Part shown: piece after piece, positions 36,031 to 45,575 of the stretch | Layout of the letters: each line of letters starts with the position of its first letter | Position numbering within the stretch: position 1 is the stretch's first letter | NCBI GenBank assembly: GCA_029449245.1 | Contig: JANATF010000003.1 | Span: 3,038,001-3,102,000 of the forward strand | Origin: Mortierella alpina | Lineage: Eukaryota > Mortierellomycota > Mortierellomycetes > Mortierellales > Mortierellaceae | Direction: 5' to 3' | DNA: 64,000 nucleotides | The notes under the pieces: generated by a model | Told to the model about the DNA's origin: nothing | The model's input: the letters and a program-made list of their open reading frames with translations, nothing else | The model's database searches: none | Translations under genes and position numbers: made by a program

Positions 36031-36219
36031 CATCAGGCTGGCATCGACGACCTCTCGAACGTGCTTCAGGCAGTTCACGCAAAGAGCCTGACCAACTATC
36101 AGCGGCTGTTGAAATACCAAGCTACCGTCACAGACAAAACTCAGGAACAGGAACAGGACCCATGCTGGGACACAGTAGTCATCACAGCGGGTGATGCCCG
36201 CAACGAAAGTGCTATGAAA
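36031..36219 (+). pseudogene. fragment resembling the N-terminus of fucose-1-phosphate guanylyltransferase, copy 1
   Basis: Reads HQAGIDDLSNVLQAVHAKSL, then NYQRLLKY, then CWDTVVITAGDARNESAM. The last segment resembles the WD-V-VVTA-D start of the GDP-L-fucose pyrophosphorylase (FPGT) fold. The substrate-binding region that should follow is missing and the sequence becomes unrelated. The apparent ATG is out of frame relative to copy 2. Assignment rests on one short motif. Confidence 0.35.
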
Positions 36220-37375
36220 GTAAAATCGGCGAAAGGCTCGCCAATGGTCTCATTCCTCAGCGCGCATAGTAAGGTGAATCGATGTTCATTCCTGTATCTT
36301 TTGTCTTTCATGTTATAGTTCATAGGTTGCTATCAAACCCTCACCTTTTTTTCATTGTGCTTTGCACTCATATTCTCTTCTCTTCTCTGTAATCTCACCG
36401 TTGGCTTGCCACAGTAAACAGTATCAAAGGGATCGCCGCTCAATGGATCTCTGTCCTTACTCATAAGAAATAATGCTTTGGTGCGAGCGCCGTTCGTCTC
36501 ATTACGAACTGCGGCTTAACAGCGGCTTCAGGTCGCGACAGTTTCAGATCGCGTGCCGCTCCCACAGGATTGCCAAATCGCACAGTAGGACAGGGATGTG
36601 GAGCTGTATGAGCACAACAACTGGAAACTCGGTCTAGAGCTCAGCGCACCCATTTTTTGGAAACCACTCGTGCTGTCGATCAAGATCTGGAGCGTAGCCG
36701 GCGCGATTTGTAGTCTACAAGAGCGAGCAGACGGTATGTGGCTGATACAAGATGCCCTTGCATATTCATGCTCACGATAACCATTGGAACACAATGCTCG
36801 AGGTACGCAAGATGGATCGAGGGCGAAGATTAAAGATTGAGCACCGCTCCCACGCTCTTAGTTATTTTCGTACCTTGTTCTTTCCCTTCTCGCCAGTCCG
36901 TTTCTTTCTCTCCATCATCGATACACCCATTTTCCAAAGAGCGCCAAAATTGCAATCAAGAATCTGTAAGTGTGAGATTTCGCTTGAGGATGGACTAGGG
37001 TGTAGTGATAATGAGTTGTACCCACCCTGCAAACTTCATGCTAATCCACATATGGTGACCGATATCTTGCTGTGATTTGACCAACAGGGAACACCACCAC
37101 TCTCTCGCGCACAAAGACATTGTTCCTGAGCCATCTCAGACCGACAGATACTTCTATCGCCCTTGAAGAACGTTTTCTGGTGCCTCTCTTCAGGTATCGC
37201 AAGATCCATGAACACACGCAATTTGAATTAGCCATGGATACTTGTATGCTAACATGATCAGTTGCATCTACTTGATACGTGCCTTAGTGCTACGTCGTTG
37301 AACCTCTTTGTGACATTTTGAATTCTTCGTTGTTCTCCACTCATCGTCAGTGTGGTATCTTTGACTTTACTAAAG

Positions 37376-37464
37376 GTAAGAGCAACCTATAGTTTTTCAT
37401 AACCACTATCTTCATTTGCTCATAGCAAGCGCTAACCGTATTGTTTCTACTGCAATGGATGTAG
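37376..37464 (+). other. probable 5' UTR intron of NLR gene B
   Basis: TAAAG|GTAAGAGC ... CGCTAACCG ... GATGTAG|CATCAAG, ending 16 nt before the ATG at 37481. It has a canonical donor, CTAAC branch-like site and AG acceptor, all shared in position with gene A. Confidence 0.55.
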
Positions 37465-37480
37465 CATCAAGACAACTGCC

Positions 37481-40400
37481 ATGAGCAATCCACCAAACAC
37501 TTCCCCGACCGACATAGGGAGATCTGCCCACAACTCATTAAAGCCATCGTTGACCGTCCATGGTCGATCTGCCAGTCATGATGCTGCAACTGTATCGTCT
37601 CAGCAAGCCAGCCTGAGTTCCGGTGGCGATGATAAATCCATCTCGTCCCAAAAAACCAAGAAGCGGGACAAAATTCGAAACTTCTTTTGGCCCACCAAAC
37701 ATGAGGATAAGGTCACGACTCAAGATGGTCCACCTAAGACAAAGATCCGCCACGCTCGAGCTGCTAGCACCGACATCACCTCTGCAGTGTACAGTCTCAA
37801 AGTTGGCAGCCCTGGAACTGGATCTCAGCCCACAATCAGCAAGGCTGGGGCTCGTTTGCATGTCTTCTTGGAGGACGTTACCAAACCATCCACTAGGATC
37901 ACATCGCCAGAACTGGACACGCGCATCATCAGCACATCCCAGCTTGCCTTGTGCATCAGCCTTCTCCCAAGGAACAAGACTTCTCCCTCGCAGCGCGAAG
38001 GTCTCGAGAGTGCCTCAGATCCCACAAGCGAAGTGTCGTGGACCACGCCGTCCGATGATACACAGCAGGAATGGATCAAAGCCATCGAACAGGACCCGAT
38101 CAAGCAAGAGCACCTTCGCTGGTTGGGGTCACGCATCGTTGAGGAATTTATCAAGAATTCTGTCAAGGATCCGGTCGCTGTGTCAGAAGTCGTTCTCCTT
38201 GGCTCTGTCCTCGATCACGCACACTACCGCAAGTTGCTCAATTGCTTCATTGCGCAGTTCCAAGAGTCGGTTCTTCTAGATGTTGATCTGCTCCAAGGTC
38301 TCGTCCAGCTGGTCCAGTGTGCCGCGCCGACGTATCTTGACGCCGATGATCTTGTCAAGATCTTGAGTATTCTGAGAAAACACCTTGGAGACACCCATCA
38401 ACAGTCGTCAGAGCATCAGTACCATTTAACCCTGGCTGTCTCGCGCCTCCTTGATGTCATGGCCGAGCCAGAGCACAAAGTCAAAGATCTACCTCGTGTC
38501 GAGGAAAAAGAGCCCCTGGCTTCAGTTCTGTCAGGATTGCAAGCCAGCTCGGACCCGAATCTGATGTATCAAGCGCTGTACGCATATCAGGCCTTGCAGT
38601 ATGTTCCTGACAACGAATCCGCTCTTCAGGCCATCATGCGATACTCCCTAGGAGCCGCAGAGAGCCTTATCAAGGTATCGGGAGTCATTCAGTTGAACTT
38701 TGACGGCCTACTCGAAGGTCTCAAGCAGATGCAAAAGACTGTCGAGGATACTTATGGGATTGCCAAGTCCAGCTACGAAGGCATCAGCTCATTGATTGAC
38801 AGTGGGCGTGGACTGTTCGATAGTCTCAGAACGGGCCTTGTCTCTGGCCACAAGCATCCGTGGTACCCTGCTGTACTTACCGCGACAGCTCTCTGCCGGG
38901 CAGGCCAATTGGTCAATTTCAGCAAGCTTGTTCAAGAGGCTCCTTGCCGTCGTGATCCTCGATTCCAATGGGGTGTAAGTCAGCTCCTAGGCGAGATTGC
39001 GATTGATGATGGATGGGAGTCTTGCATCCGTGAGCAAGCTGTCAGTTTTCTGGAAGATCTGTACTTGAATGATGCCGATTGGGCTCAGGACGACAGCGTC
39101 AGGTCCTGGATGCTGACCATTCTCAGTAAGGTCTCGGAGGTGCCTGATCGTGCAGTCAGCGAAGTGGCCCTATCTTTTCTGCAGGTCTCATTGAACAATG
39201 GCTCTGCCAGCGTCACGCATTCCTACCATTTGAGGTCTCATCTCCCTATACCAATGAAGTCGCCACTTCTGGCCCTAGTCCAAGATATTCCTTACCTTGA
39301 GTACGATCTCAACGACCTCAGGCTCAGACGACGCCAAGAGTACAGTCAGACCGTGTACATCCCTCCTCAGGCCAAGGCCAACCTTCAGGCTGCTGACAAG
39401 GATGCTCTACCGCTCATGGATACGATCAAAGAGTTCCTGAAGAGCGACGGACAGGTGTTCTTGATCCTAGGTGATTCAGGAGCAGGAAAATCAACATTCA
39501 ACAGACAGCTTGAGCACGAGCTATGGAACGACTACACGCCAGGTGGCCACATACCGCTATTCATCAACCTGCCTGCTGTGGCCGAAAACTATCGGGATAT
39601 CATTGGCGAACAACTGCGGATGCACGGATTCAAGGAGGACAAGATCAAAGAGCTGAAGAAGAATCGGAAGATGATCCTGATTTGCGATGGCTACGACGAA
39701 ACCCAACTCGACGTCAACTTGCACTCGGAGAATATGCTCAATCAAAAGGGACAAGCCGACGCAAAAATGATTATCAGCTGCAGGAGCACCTATCTTGGAC
39801 AGGGCTACCGCGACCAATTCCGTCCTCAACAGAATGATCGCTACAGTTCCTCTGCAGCTAACCTGTACTCGGAGGCCGCCATTGTTCCTTTCTCAAGAGA
39901 CCAGATTGGGAACTACGTTGATCAGTTTGTGCGAGATCCAGAGGTACACAAGCTGATCGGTGATAGGCCCGTCTGGAGTGCTGAGAACTATATGGATAAG
40001 CTGAGGTCGATCCCCAACTTGATGGAGCTGGTCAAGAATCCGTTTCTCCTGTCTCTATCGCTCAGAGCGTTGCCTGGCGTGGTCAAGGACGGGACCGACA
40101 TCACCAAAATCAAAGTAACTCGTCTGACTCTCTACAACTCATTTATCGATCAATGGCTGGACATCAGCGAACGACGACTAAGGACGATCAAGTTCGGCGC
40201 TGATGAGAAGCAGGCATTGCGAGATCTACTTGAAGAGGGCTTTGTAGACACCGCCATTACCTTTTTGAAAAACCTTGCTGCAGCCGTGTTCAAAGAACAG
40301 GACGGAAATCCAGTTGTCCAGTACATGCCGCTGAGTGACAAAGGGACGTGGAAGGTACAGTTCTTTGGATCTCAGCCCCTCGCCACGCTCTTAAGAGAGT

Positions 40401-42583
40401 GCAGTCCATTGTCGCGTTCAGGTGTCCAGCACCGGTTCCTCCATCGCTCGTTGTTAGAGTACTTTTACTCTCGACACATACGAGAGACCAGTGAGTCAGA
40501 TGGAATGTCTAATATTTCTCGAGATTTGGCCGAACACCCTCTAAGGCAAAGGACGCTTGTCAAGGAACCGTCAATTGTCCAATTCCTAGCCGAGCACGCC
40601 CAGGACGATTCTGGGTTCCGACAACGACTTCATCAACTTGTTGAGCAATCGAAAACAGACGTTTCGGCTAGCCAAGCAGCAGCCAATGCCATCACTATCT
40701 TGGTTCGGGCCGGTGTGTCATTCATTGGGGCCGATCTAACAGCTATTAAAATTCCCGGCGCGGACCTGAGTGGTGGACAGTTCGATTCAGCTCAACTACA
40801 GGGAGCAGATTTGAGAAGCACCAAGCTACGCAATATTTGGTTGCGTCAAGCAGATTTGAGCAACGCGCAGATGGAGGGCGTCCGATTTGGCGAATATCCG
40901 TATCTTGAGGAAGAAAGCCAAGTGGTATCGTGCGCGTACTCTCCGGACGGGAAGACACTTGCTGTGGGCCTCGGCAGTGGCACAATTACCTTGTACAACA
41001 CCGCAACTTGGGAGAAGACACGCAAACTAAGCGGCCACACTAGAGCTGTTTACAGCGTGGTGTTTTCGCCAAGCGGCCAGCAGATTGCCTCGGGCAGTGG
41101 AGACAACACGGTGCGGCTCTGGGACGCACAAACCGGTGCACCTGGTGCCATCCTAAGCGGCCACACCGGCTATGTTAGAAGCGTGGTGTTTTCGCCAAGC
41201 GACCAGCAGATTGCCTCGGGCAGTGGAGACAGCACGGTGCGACTCTGGGACGCACAAACCGGTGCACCTGGTGCCATCTTAAGCGGCCACACCGGCTATG
41301 TTCTCAGCGTGGTGTTTTCGCCAAGCGGCCAGCAGATTGCCTCGGGCAGTTACGACAACACGGTGCGGCTCTGGGACGCACAAACCGGTGCACCTGGTGC
41401 CATCCTAAGCGGCCACACCGGCTCTGTTCTCAGCGTGGTGTTTTCGCCAAGCGGCCAGCAGATTGCCTCGGGCAGTGACGACAACACGGTGCGGCTCTGG
41501 GACGCACAAACCGGTGCACCTGGTGCCATCCTAAGCGGCCACACCGACTGGGTCAGTAGCGTGGTGTTTTCGCCAAGCGGTCAGCAGATTGCCTCGGGCA
41601 GTGACGACAACACGGTGCGGCTCTGGGACGCACAAACCGGTGCACCTGGTGCCATCCTAAGCGACCACACCCACTCCTGGGTTTACAGCGTAGCGTTTTC
41701 GCCAAGCGGCCAGCAGATTGCCTCGGGCAGTGGAGACAACACGGTGCGGCTCTGGGACGCACAAACCGGTGCACCTGGTGCCATCCTAAGCAGCCACACC
41801 GGCTATGTTAGCAGCGTGGTGTTTTCGCCAAGCGGCCAGCAGATTGCCTCGGGCAGTTCCGACAACACGGTGCGGCTCTGGGACGCACAAACCGGTGCAC
41901 CTGGTGCCATCCTAAGCGGCCACACCGGCCATGTTAGCAGCGTGGTGTTTTCGCCAAGCGGCCAGCAGATTGCCTCGGGCAGTTCCGACAACACGGTGCG
42001 GCTCTGGGACGCACAAACCGGTGCACCTGGTGCCATCCTAAGCGGCCACACCGGCTATGTTTACAGCGTGGTGTTTTCGCCAAGCGGCCAGCAGATTGCC
42101 TCGGGCAGTGGAGACAACACGGTGCGGCTCTGGGACGCACAAACCGGTGCACCTGGTGCCATCCTAAGCGGCCACACCGGCTATGTTAGAAGCGTAGTGT
42201 TTTCGCCAAACGGCCAGCAGATTGCCTCGGGCAGTGACGACAACACGGTGCGGCTCTGGAATGTGAAATTAGGTTCCTGTTTGGCTACTGTTAAGGATTT
42301 CCATGGTGTGATCTTGTCAATCGCATGGAATGCAAGTGCACACGGCAGCTACTTATCAACTGGCTGCGGCGATAAATCCGTTCGTATGTGGAAGGTCAAA
42401 GGAACCTGTCATCCCGTGTCTGTGCACCTAGTCTGGAGCTCTTGGCATGACCGGCTTGTTGTATCAGATACCAACATCTTGAACACGCAGGGTATAAGCA
42501 GTACCAACAAGAAACTCTTAGAACAACGCGGCGCTATCAGCAAACAGATATCTCTGGAAGAGCCGTATGTGAAAATAGTATGA
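37481..42583 (+). CDS. NLR-like protein B: ARM-like, NACHT, pentapeptide and WD40 repeats
   Basis: A single coding exon of 1700 aa, paralogue of protein A over its full length. The order is the same: disordered N-terminus; helical ARM/HEAT-like region; NACHT with Walker A GDSGAGKST at 664-672, LICDGYDE and IISCRSTYLG; HRFLHRSLLEYFYSR; pentapeptides (GADLTAIKIPGADLSGGQF); and WD40 blades. It has 12 blades in total, 10 of them near-identical. One blade (HSWVYSVAFSPS) carries an extra residue, seen in no other unit. The C-terminus runs slightly longer (ending PYVKIV) because the stop used by gene A is altered. All NTPase motifs are intact, so both copies look functional, while their neighbouring pseudogenes decay. 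Expected role by family: non-self or stress sensing by a STAND switch. No function is proven by the sequence. Confidence 0.88.
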   Translation: MSNPPNTSPTDIGRSAHNSLKPSLTVHGRSASHDAATVSSQQASLSSGGDDKSISSQKTKKRDKIRNFFWPTKHEDKVTTQDGPPKTKIRHARAASTDITSAVYSLKVGSPGTGSQPTISKAGARLHVFLEDVTKPSTRITSPELDTRIISTSQLALCISLLPRNKTSPSQREGLESASDPTSEVSWTTPSDDTQQEWIKAIEQDPIKQEHLRWLGSRIVEEFIKNSVKDPVAVSEVVLLGSVLDHAHYRKLLNCFIAQFQESVLLDVDLLQGLVQLVQCAAPTYLDADDLVKILSILRKHLGDTHQQSSEHQYHLTLAVSRLLDVMAEPEHKVKDLPRVEEKEPLASVLSGLQASSDPNLMYQALYAYQALQYVPDNESALQAIMRYSLGAAESLIKVSGVIQLNFDGLLEGLKQMQKTVEDTYGIAKSSYEGISSLIDSGRGLFDSLRTGLVSGHKHPWYPAVLTATALCRAGQLVNFSKLVQEAPCRRDPRFQWGVSQLLGEIAIDDGWESCIREQAVSFLEDLYLNDADWAQDDSVRSWMLTILSKVSEVPDRAVSEVALSFLQVSLNNGSASVTHSYHLRSHLPIPMKSPLLALVQDIPYLEYDLNDLRLRRRQEYSQTVYIPPQAKANLQAADKDALPLMDTIKEFLKSDGQVFLILGDSGAGKSTFNRQLEHELWNDYTPGGHIPLFINLPAVAENYRDIIGEQLRMHGFKEDKIKELKKNRKMILICDGYDETQLDVNLHSENMLNQKGQADAKMIISCRSTYLGQGYRDQFRPQQNDRYSSSAANLYSEAAIVPFSRDQIGNYVDQFVRDPEVHKLIGDRPVWSAENYMDKLRSIPNLMELVKNPFLLSLSLRALPGVVKDGTDITKIKVTRLTLYNSFIDQWLDISERRLRTIKFGADEKQALRDLLEEGFVDTAITFLKNLAAAVFKEQDGNPVVQYMPLSDKGTWKVQFFGSQPLATLLRECSPLSRSGVQHRFLHRSLLEYFYSRHIRETSESDGMSNISRDLAEHPLRQRTLVKEPSIVQFLAEHAQDDSGFRQRLHQLVEQSKTDVSASQAAANAITILVRAGVSFIGADLTAIKIPGADLSGGQFDSAQLQGADLRSTKLRNIWLRQADLSNAQMEGVRFGEYPYLEEESQVVSCAYSPDGKTLAVGLGSGTITLYNTATWEKTRKLSGHTRAVYSVVFSPSGQQIASGSGDNTVRLWDAQTGAPGAILSGHTGYVRSVVFSPSDQQIASGSGDSTVRLWDAQTGAPGAILSGHTGYVLSVVFSPSGQQIASGSYDNTVRLWDAQTGAPGAILSGHTGSVLSVVFSPSGQQIASGSDDNTVRLWDAQTGAPGAILSGHTDWVSSVVFSPSGQQIASGSDDNTVRLWDAQTGAPGAILSDHTHSWVYSVAFSPSGQQIASGSGDNTVRLWDAQTGAPGAILSSHTGYVSSVVFSPSGQQIASGSSDNTVRLWDAQTGAPGAILSGHTGHVSSVVFSPSGQQIASGSSDNTVRLWDAQTGAPGAILSGHTGYVYSVVFSPSGQQIASGSGDNTVRLWDAQTGAPGAILSGHTGYVRSVVFSPNGQQIASGSDDNTVRLWNVKLGSCLATVKDFHGVILSIAWNASAHGSYLSTGCGDKSVRMWKVKGTCHPVSVHLVWSSWHDRLVVSDTNILNTQGISSTNKKLLEQRGAISKQISLEEPYVKIV
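41042..42304 (+). repeat. 126-bp WD40 tandem repeat array B (10 units)
   Basis: Ten units of 126 bp (one of 129 bp at the HSW blade). Two adjacent units near 41805-42050 are almost base-identical, as expected from recent unequal exchange. The variable codons fall at the same unit positions as in array A. Confidence 0.92.
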
Positions 42584-42620
42584 ATTAGAACCTACACTCT
42601 CGTCTCTTACAATATCAGAT

Positions 42621-43745
42621 TTACAACTCATTTTCATGTTCATTTGGAGTTCTGGCTTGTCTTTGCAATCTCTTCTGGGAGCGGGAGGACACGTACTGGC
42701 CACTGTCCGCAGATGATACAAAAGGTCTGGTCGACGTCGAGAGATTGAACCCACAACCAGGGCAAGGGTCTCTGCCGTCCTTTCTTAGTTTCTCCGGGTA
42801 GATGCTCATGTCATCGCCAAAGACCTTCTGGGACATCTTAAAGTACTGGAAATATTCAACCTCTCGGATTTTGATCCCCTGCTGCTCAAAGATGCGATCC
42901 TGCTCCTTGAGATCCTCGATCGACATGGACTCTTGAAACACCTTTGGCAGATCGTCGTACCCGAACCCACCTCCAGGCCGAAAAACGTTTCGTTATCAAA
43001 TGCCTTGCGCAGAATACACTTGCCATGGAACGGTCAACCCAAGAGTCGGTCATGCCATTTTCGGTCAACAGGGTGGTCATAGTAGTTGATCTTTACATCC
43101 CGCGTGCACTGCTGTAAAAACGATCAGCTCTGGGTCGAGGTAAGGCTACACGAGTTGCAGTCCCAGGGCCTTGGCCAATTGCACACCCGAGAATCGCATG
43201 ATCGTGGTTAGCTTGTCGGAATAAGCCTGCAGACGCTCTGCAGACATGTTGTGCAGGAACGAATAGCCCGCTAAGAGAAAATCGGCACCTTCTCCCGTCA
43301 TGACGGTTTTATAACCCAGCGATTTGGCGACGAATAGATCCCAGCTGGAAATGACGATTCCGTTGCGGAGTTCCATGGGTTCAAAGGTCTGGAGGGTCTG
43401 GATACAGAACTCGAGTTCTTCAAGGACTGAGTCCAGTGTGACCTTGACGACCTTTTTGCGTCAGACCTAAGCAAGCCAAGACCTGGGTCACATAGAACTC
43501 GTCTGTGGCCTGATCCAGAGTACGGTGGCAGCTCCTGAGAGAGGTTTGGCGCTTGTTCATCGTTGCCCTCTTCTTTATTGGCGTTGTAGACAGCAAAGGA
43601 TGGAGGTGTCGACACCTCCCGAGAGGAGGATACAGTCGCAGGGCGTGGTCTTTGCGAGTGACTTGAGGAGCAGCCGCCGCAACTCTTGTACACGGGCTGG
43701 GTCGCTCTTGTAAGGCAGAGCCTTGTCCTTTTCGGTCTCTGACAT
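42621..43745 (-). pseudogene. asparagine-synthase-like (PP-loop) pseudogene, copy 2
   Basis: Start MSETEKDKALPYKSDPARVQ leads to an intact PP-loop LLSGGVDTSIL. A later block reads VTLDSVLEELEFCIQTLQ, MELRNGIVISSWDLF and VMTGEGADFLLAGYSFL, the asparagine-synthase TGEGADE-like signature. At LGLQLV the next codon is TAG where copy 1 has CAG (GTG CAG CCT versus GTG TAG CCT), a nonsense change before PYLDPELI. Frame breaks follow before GKCILRKAF and GGGFGYDDLPKVFQESMS, then MSIEDLKEQDRIFEQQGIKI runs to a TAA at 42621. Some breaks could be introns, but the stop lies inside conserved sequence. The CPGCGF near the end is a possible metal knuckle. Confidence 0.75.
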
Positions 43746-43933
43746 GATCTTCCTGCGTCCTGTCCTAGTCCCGATAGTGCAATTGAGATGGTGTGATGTG
43801 GCAGCGAGATCAATTATATGATGTGAACACAACCATGGTATTTTAAGGTTGTCAAAGAATCGGTTCCCCCCTGAACCACGCAGCGTCCCAGTCAACGATG
43901 CTTTAGACCCATCTTCAACGACATACCGCCCGG

Positions 43934-44066
43934 ATGCATGCAAGGAGCGGAGACAACCAGGACACACCTCATCAGGCTGGCATCGACGACCTCTCTAACG
44001 TGCTTCGGGCAGTGCACGCAAAGAACCTGACTATCTACCAGCGGCTGCTGGAATACCCAGCTAGAG
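43934..44066 (+). pseudogene. fragment resembling the N-terminus of fucose-1-phosphate guanylyltransferase, copy 2
   Basis: Opens with ATG and reads HQAGIDDLSNVLRAVHAKNL, then TIYQRLLEY, the same as copy 1 but in frame with its ATG. Similarity to unit 1 stops before the WDTVVITAGDA motif, and CT-rich repeats follow. It lies head-to-head with the asparagine-synthase-like start, suggesting the ancestral locus had this divergent pair. Confidence 0.3.
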
Positions 44067-44456
44067 CTCCAACAGCGCGCCCATGCCTTGCCTTTCTTGT
44101 CACTTTGCCACCTACTCTCTCGCTCTCGTTATCGTTGTCGTTGTCGTGCCTGTCTCGAATGAGGCCATTGCTCCTTTTTGATGTCGATGAATGAGCACGC
44201 CCATGCGGCCATGTCGTGTGGTCAGGCACATAACCCAGTGCCCACAGCAACTGACGCAGTGGCAACCAACTGCCCGCCCCCTTTTTTTAACCAAAAACTC
44301 CTTGGGCGACGAGCTTGGTATTCACATTCCATTCCTCATCTCCACTTGACCTCCCCCACTCCTGCATGGCTATGAAAGCAGCACGATCCGTCTGATCCAC
44401 TGTATCCCGTTTGAGCCCACGTCCATTGAACACCAGTTCTTGCACTACGCACAGCA

Positions 44457-45446
44457 ATGAGCCTCGACACGACGGCACCGCCACAATCCACAGCACGGCT
44501 CTCATACAGCGACTTTGAGGTGGCCATCCGAGCGTTCTTGAAACAAGCCGAACATCAATCTCCATGGAGCTACATTGAGTATCGCGTACGACGCCTTCTT
44601 TGACGCATGGATCATCCTGAACGGTTGCATGGACATCCTCTCTGACCAGTTTAATCCAATCTAATCCTATGTCATCCTATGTAACGCACACATGTTCTCA
44701 ACAGCCAAGGAGCGGCCAGCCTCTACGGGGCTATCTCGCCATGAACCAACATATCCACTGCGCCAAGCCGGACTTGACACTGCAGTCCACCCCACTGCAA
44801 CCAGAGCAGAACACAGGATCTCGTGAAATAGCCCCCGAGGACCAACTGATGTTGGACGACTTGGCAGAGTATTTTGGAGCTACACCAGGCGAATACGACG
44901 ACGACGACGAGCTGGGCACAGTAGAGTTGCCTGAGTCAACAGGAACTGACATCCTGACGGTCTCCTTCCACATCATCTTTTCGCCAAGCTATCAGGTCCC
45001 CGTTCTCTACTTTAACGCATACCGACATGGTTAGGACGACGCTGTTCTCTTTATCGCATCGCTTACTGGGTAATATATGAGTTGACGTTGGAGAATTATG
45101 AACTGACTCTTGATCCCTTGCGCCTGCTTCGTTAGATGGAACGGCCATCGCGCTCGAGGAGATATATGAATCGCTCGTTCCAGAGGCATGGAGAAGCAGC
45201 ATCCGCGACGCGGGACTTAGTGGGGGCATATCACAGCAGGACCACCCTATTCTGAACGTGCCATACTTTTACATGCACCCGTGCGAGACTGTACAGCTTA
45301 TGGAAACGATCGCCCTCAGCCAGGCCAAGGAGGGCAACTCAAGTTCGTTCATAGAGAACTACATCATGACTTGGCTTAGCTTCACAGGTCAAGCCATTGG
45401 CATTTCTATACCGACAGTTGTTGCCACGAGAGTCAAGGAGGTATAG
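44457..45446 (+). CDS. ATG10: ATG10 autophagy E2-like conjugating enzyme
   Basis: Three exons (44457-44585, 44705-45029, 45136-45446) give 254 aa and all junctions close in frame. N-terminus: LSYSDFEVAIRAFLKQAEHQ. The Atg3/Atg10 core is clear: TVSFHIIFSPSYQVPVLYFN, an IYESLVPEAW segment, then QQDHPILNVPYFYMHPCETV with the catalytic cysteine at about residue 201 in the HPCET motif. An acidic loop (EYDDDDELG) lies before the core. Family knowledge: Atg10 receives Atg12 from Atg7 and conjugates it to Atg5. It starts about 400 bp beyond the duplicated NLR block, so it probably marks the resumption of conserved gene order. Its stop is 129 bp from the stop of the convergent aminotransferase gene. 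Confidence 0.85.
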
Positions 45447-45575
45447 AATAGTGGCTCGGTGAAGAGCAGCACATGAATGAGATCAGGCGATGCTTAGCAG
45501 GGAACAGGACGAGCGTGATGTTGATCAAGAATGGTATATATAAATAAATCATGCTTGCTACACGATCGAACCTCT

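Larger units (their letters stand above)
28972..36120. repeat. tandem segmental duplication, unit 1
   Basis: From TAATCTCACCGTTGGCTTGCC onward this block aligns along its length with 36390-44065 in the same orientation. It includes ~1.1 kb of 5' flank, the NLR gene, a truncated asparagine-synthase-like pseudogene and an FPGT-like fragment. Unit 1 carries about 345-bp and 440-bp deletions in the pseudogene relative to unit 2, but two more WD repeats. Boundaries are estimated to within tens of bases. Confidence 0.85.
36390..44065. repeat. tandem segmental duplication, unit 2
   Basis: Direct-orientation partner of unit 1, beginning TAATCTCACCGTTGGCTTGCC at about 36390 and ending in the FPGT-like fragment. 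It retains the fuller version of the asparagine-synthase-like pseudogene, while its NLR has two fewer WD repeats. The upstream flank has diverged by substitutions and small indels throughout, so the duplication is not brand new. The NACHT and WD regions remain much more similar. Confidence 0.85.
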
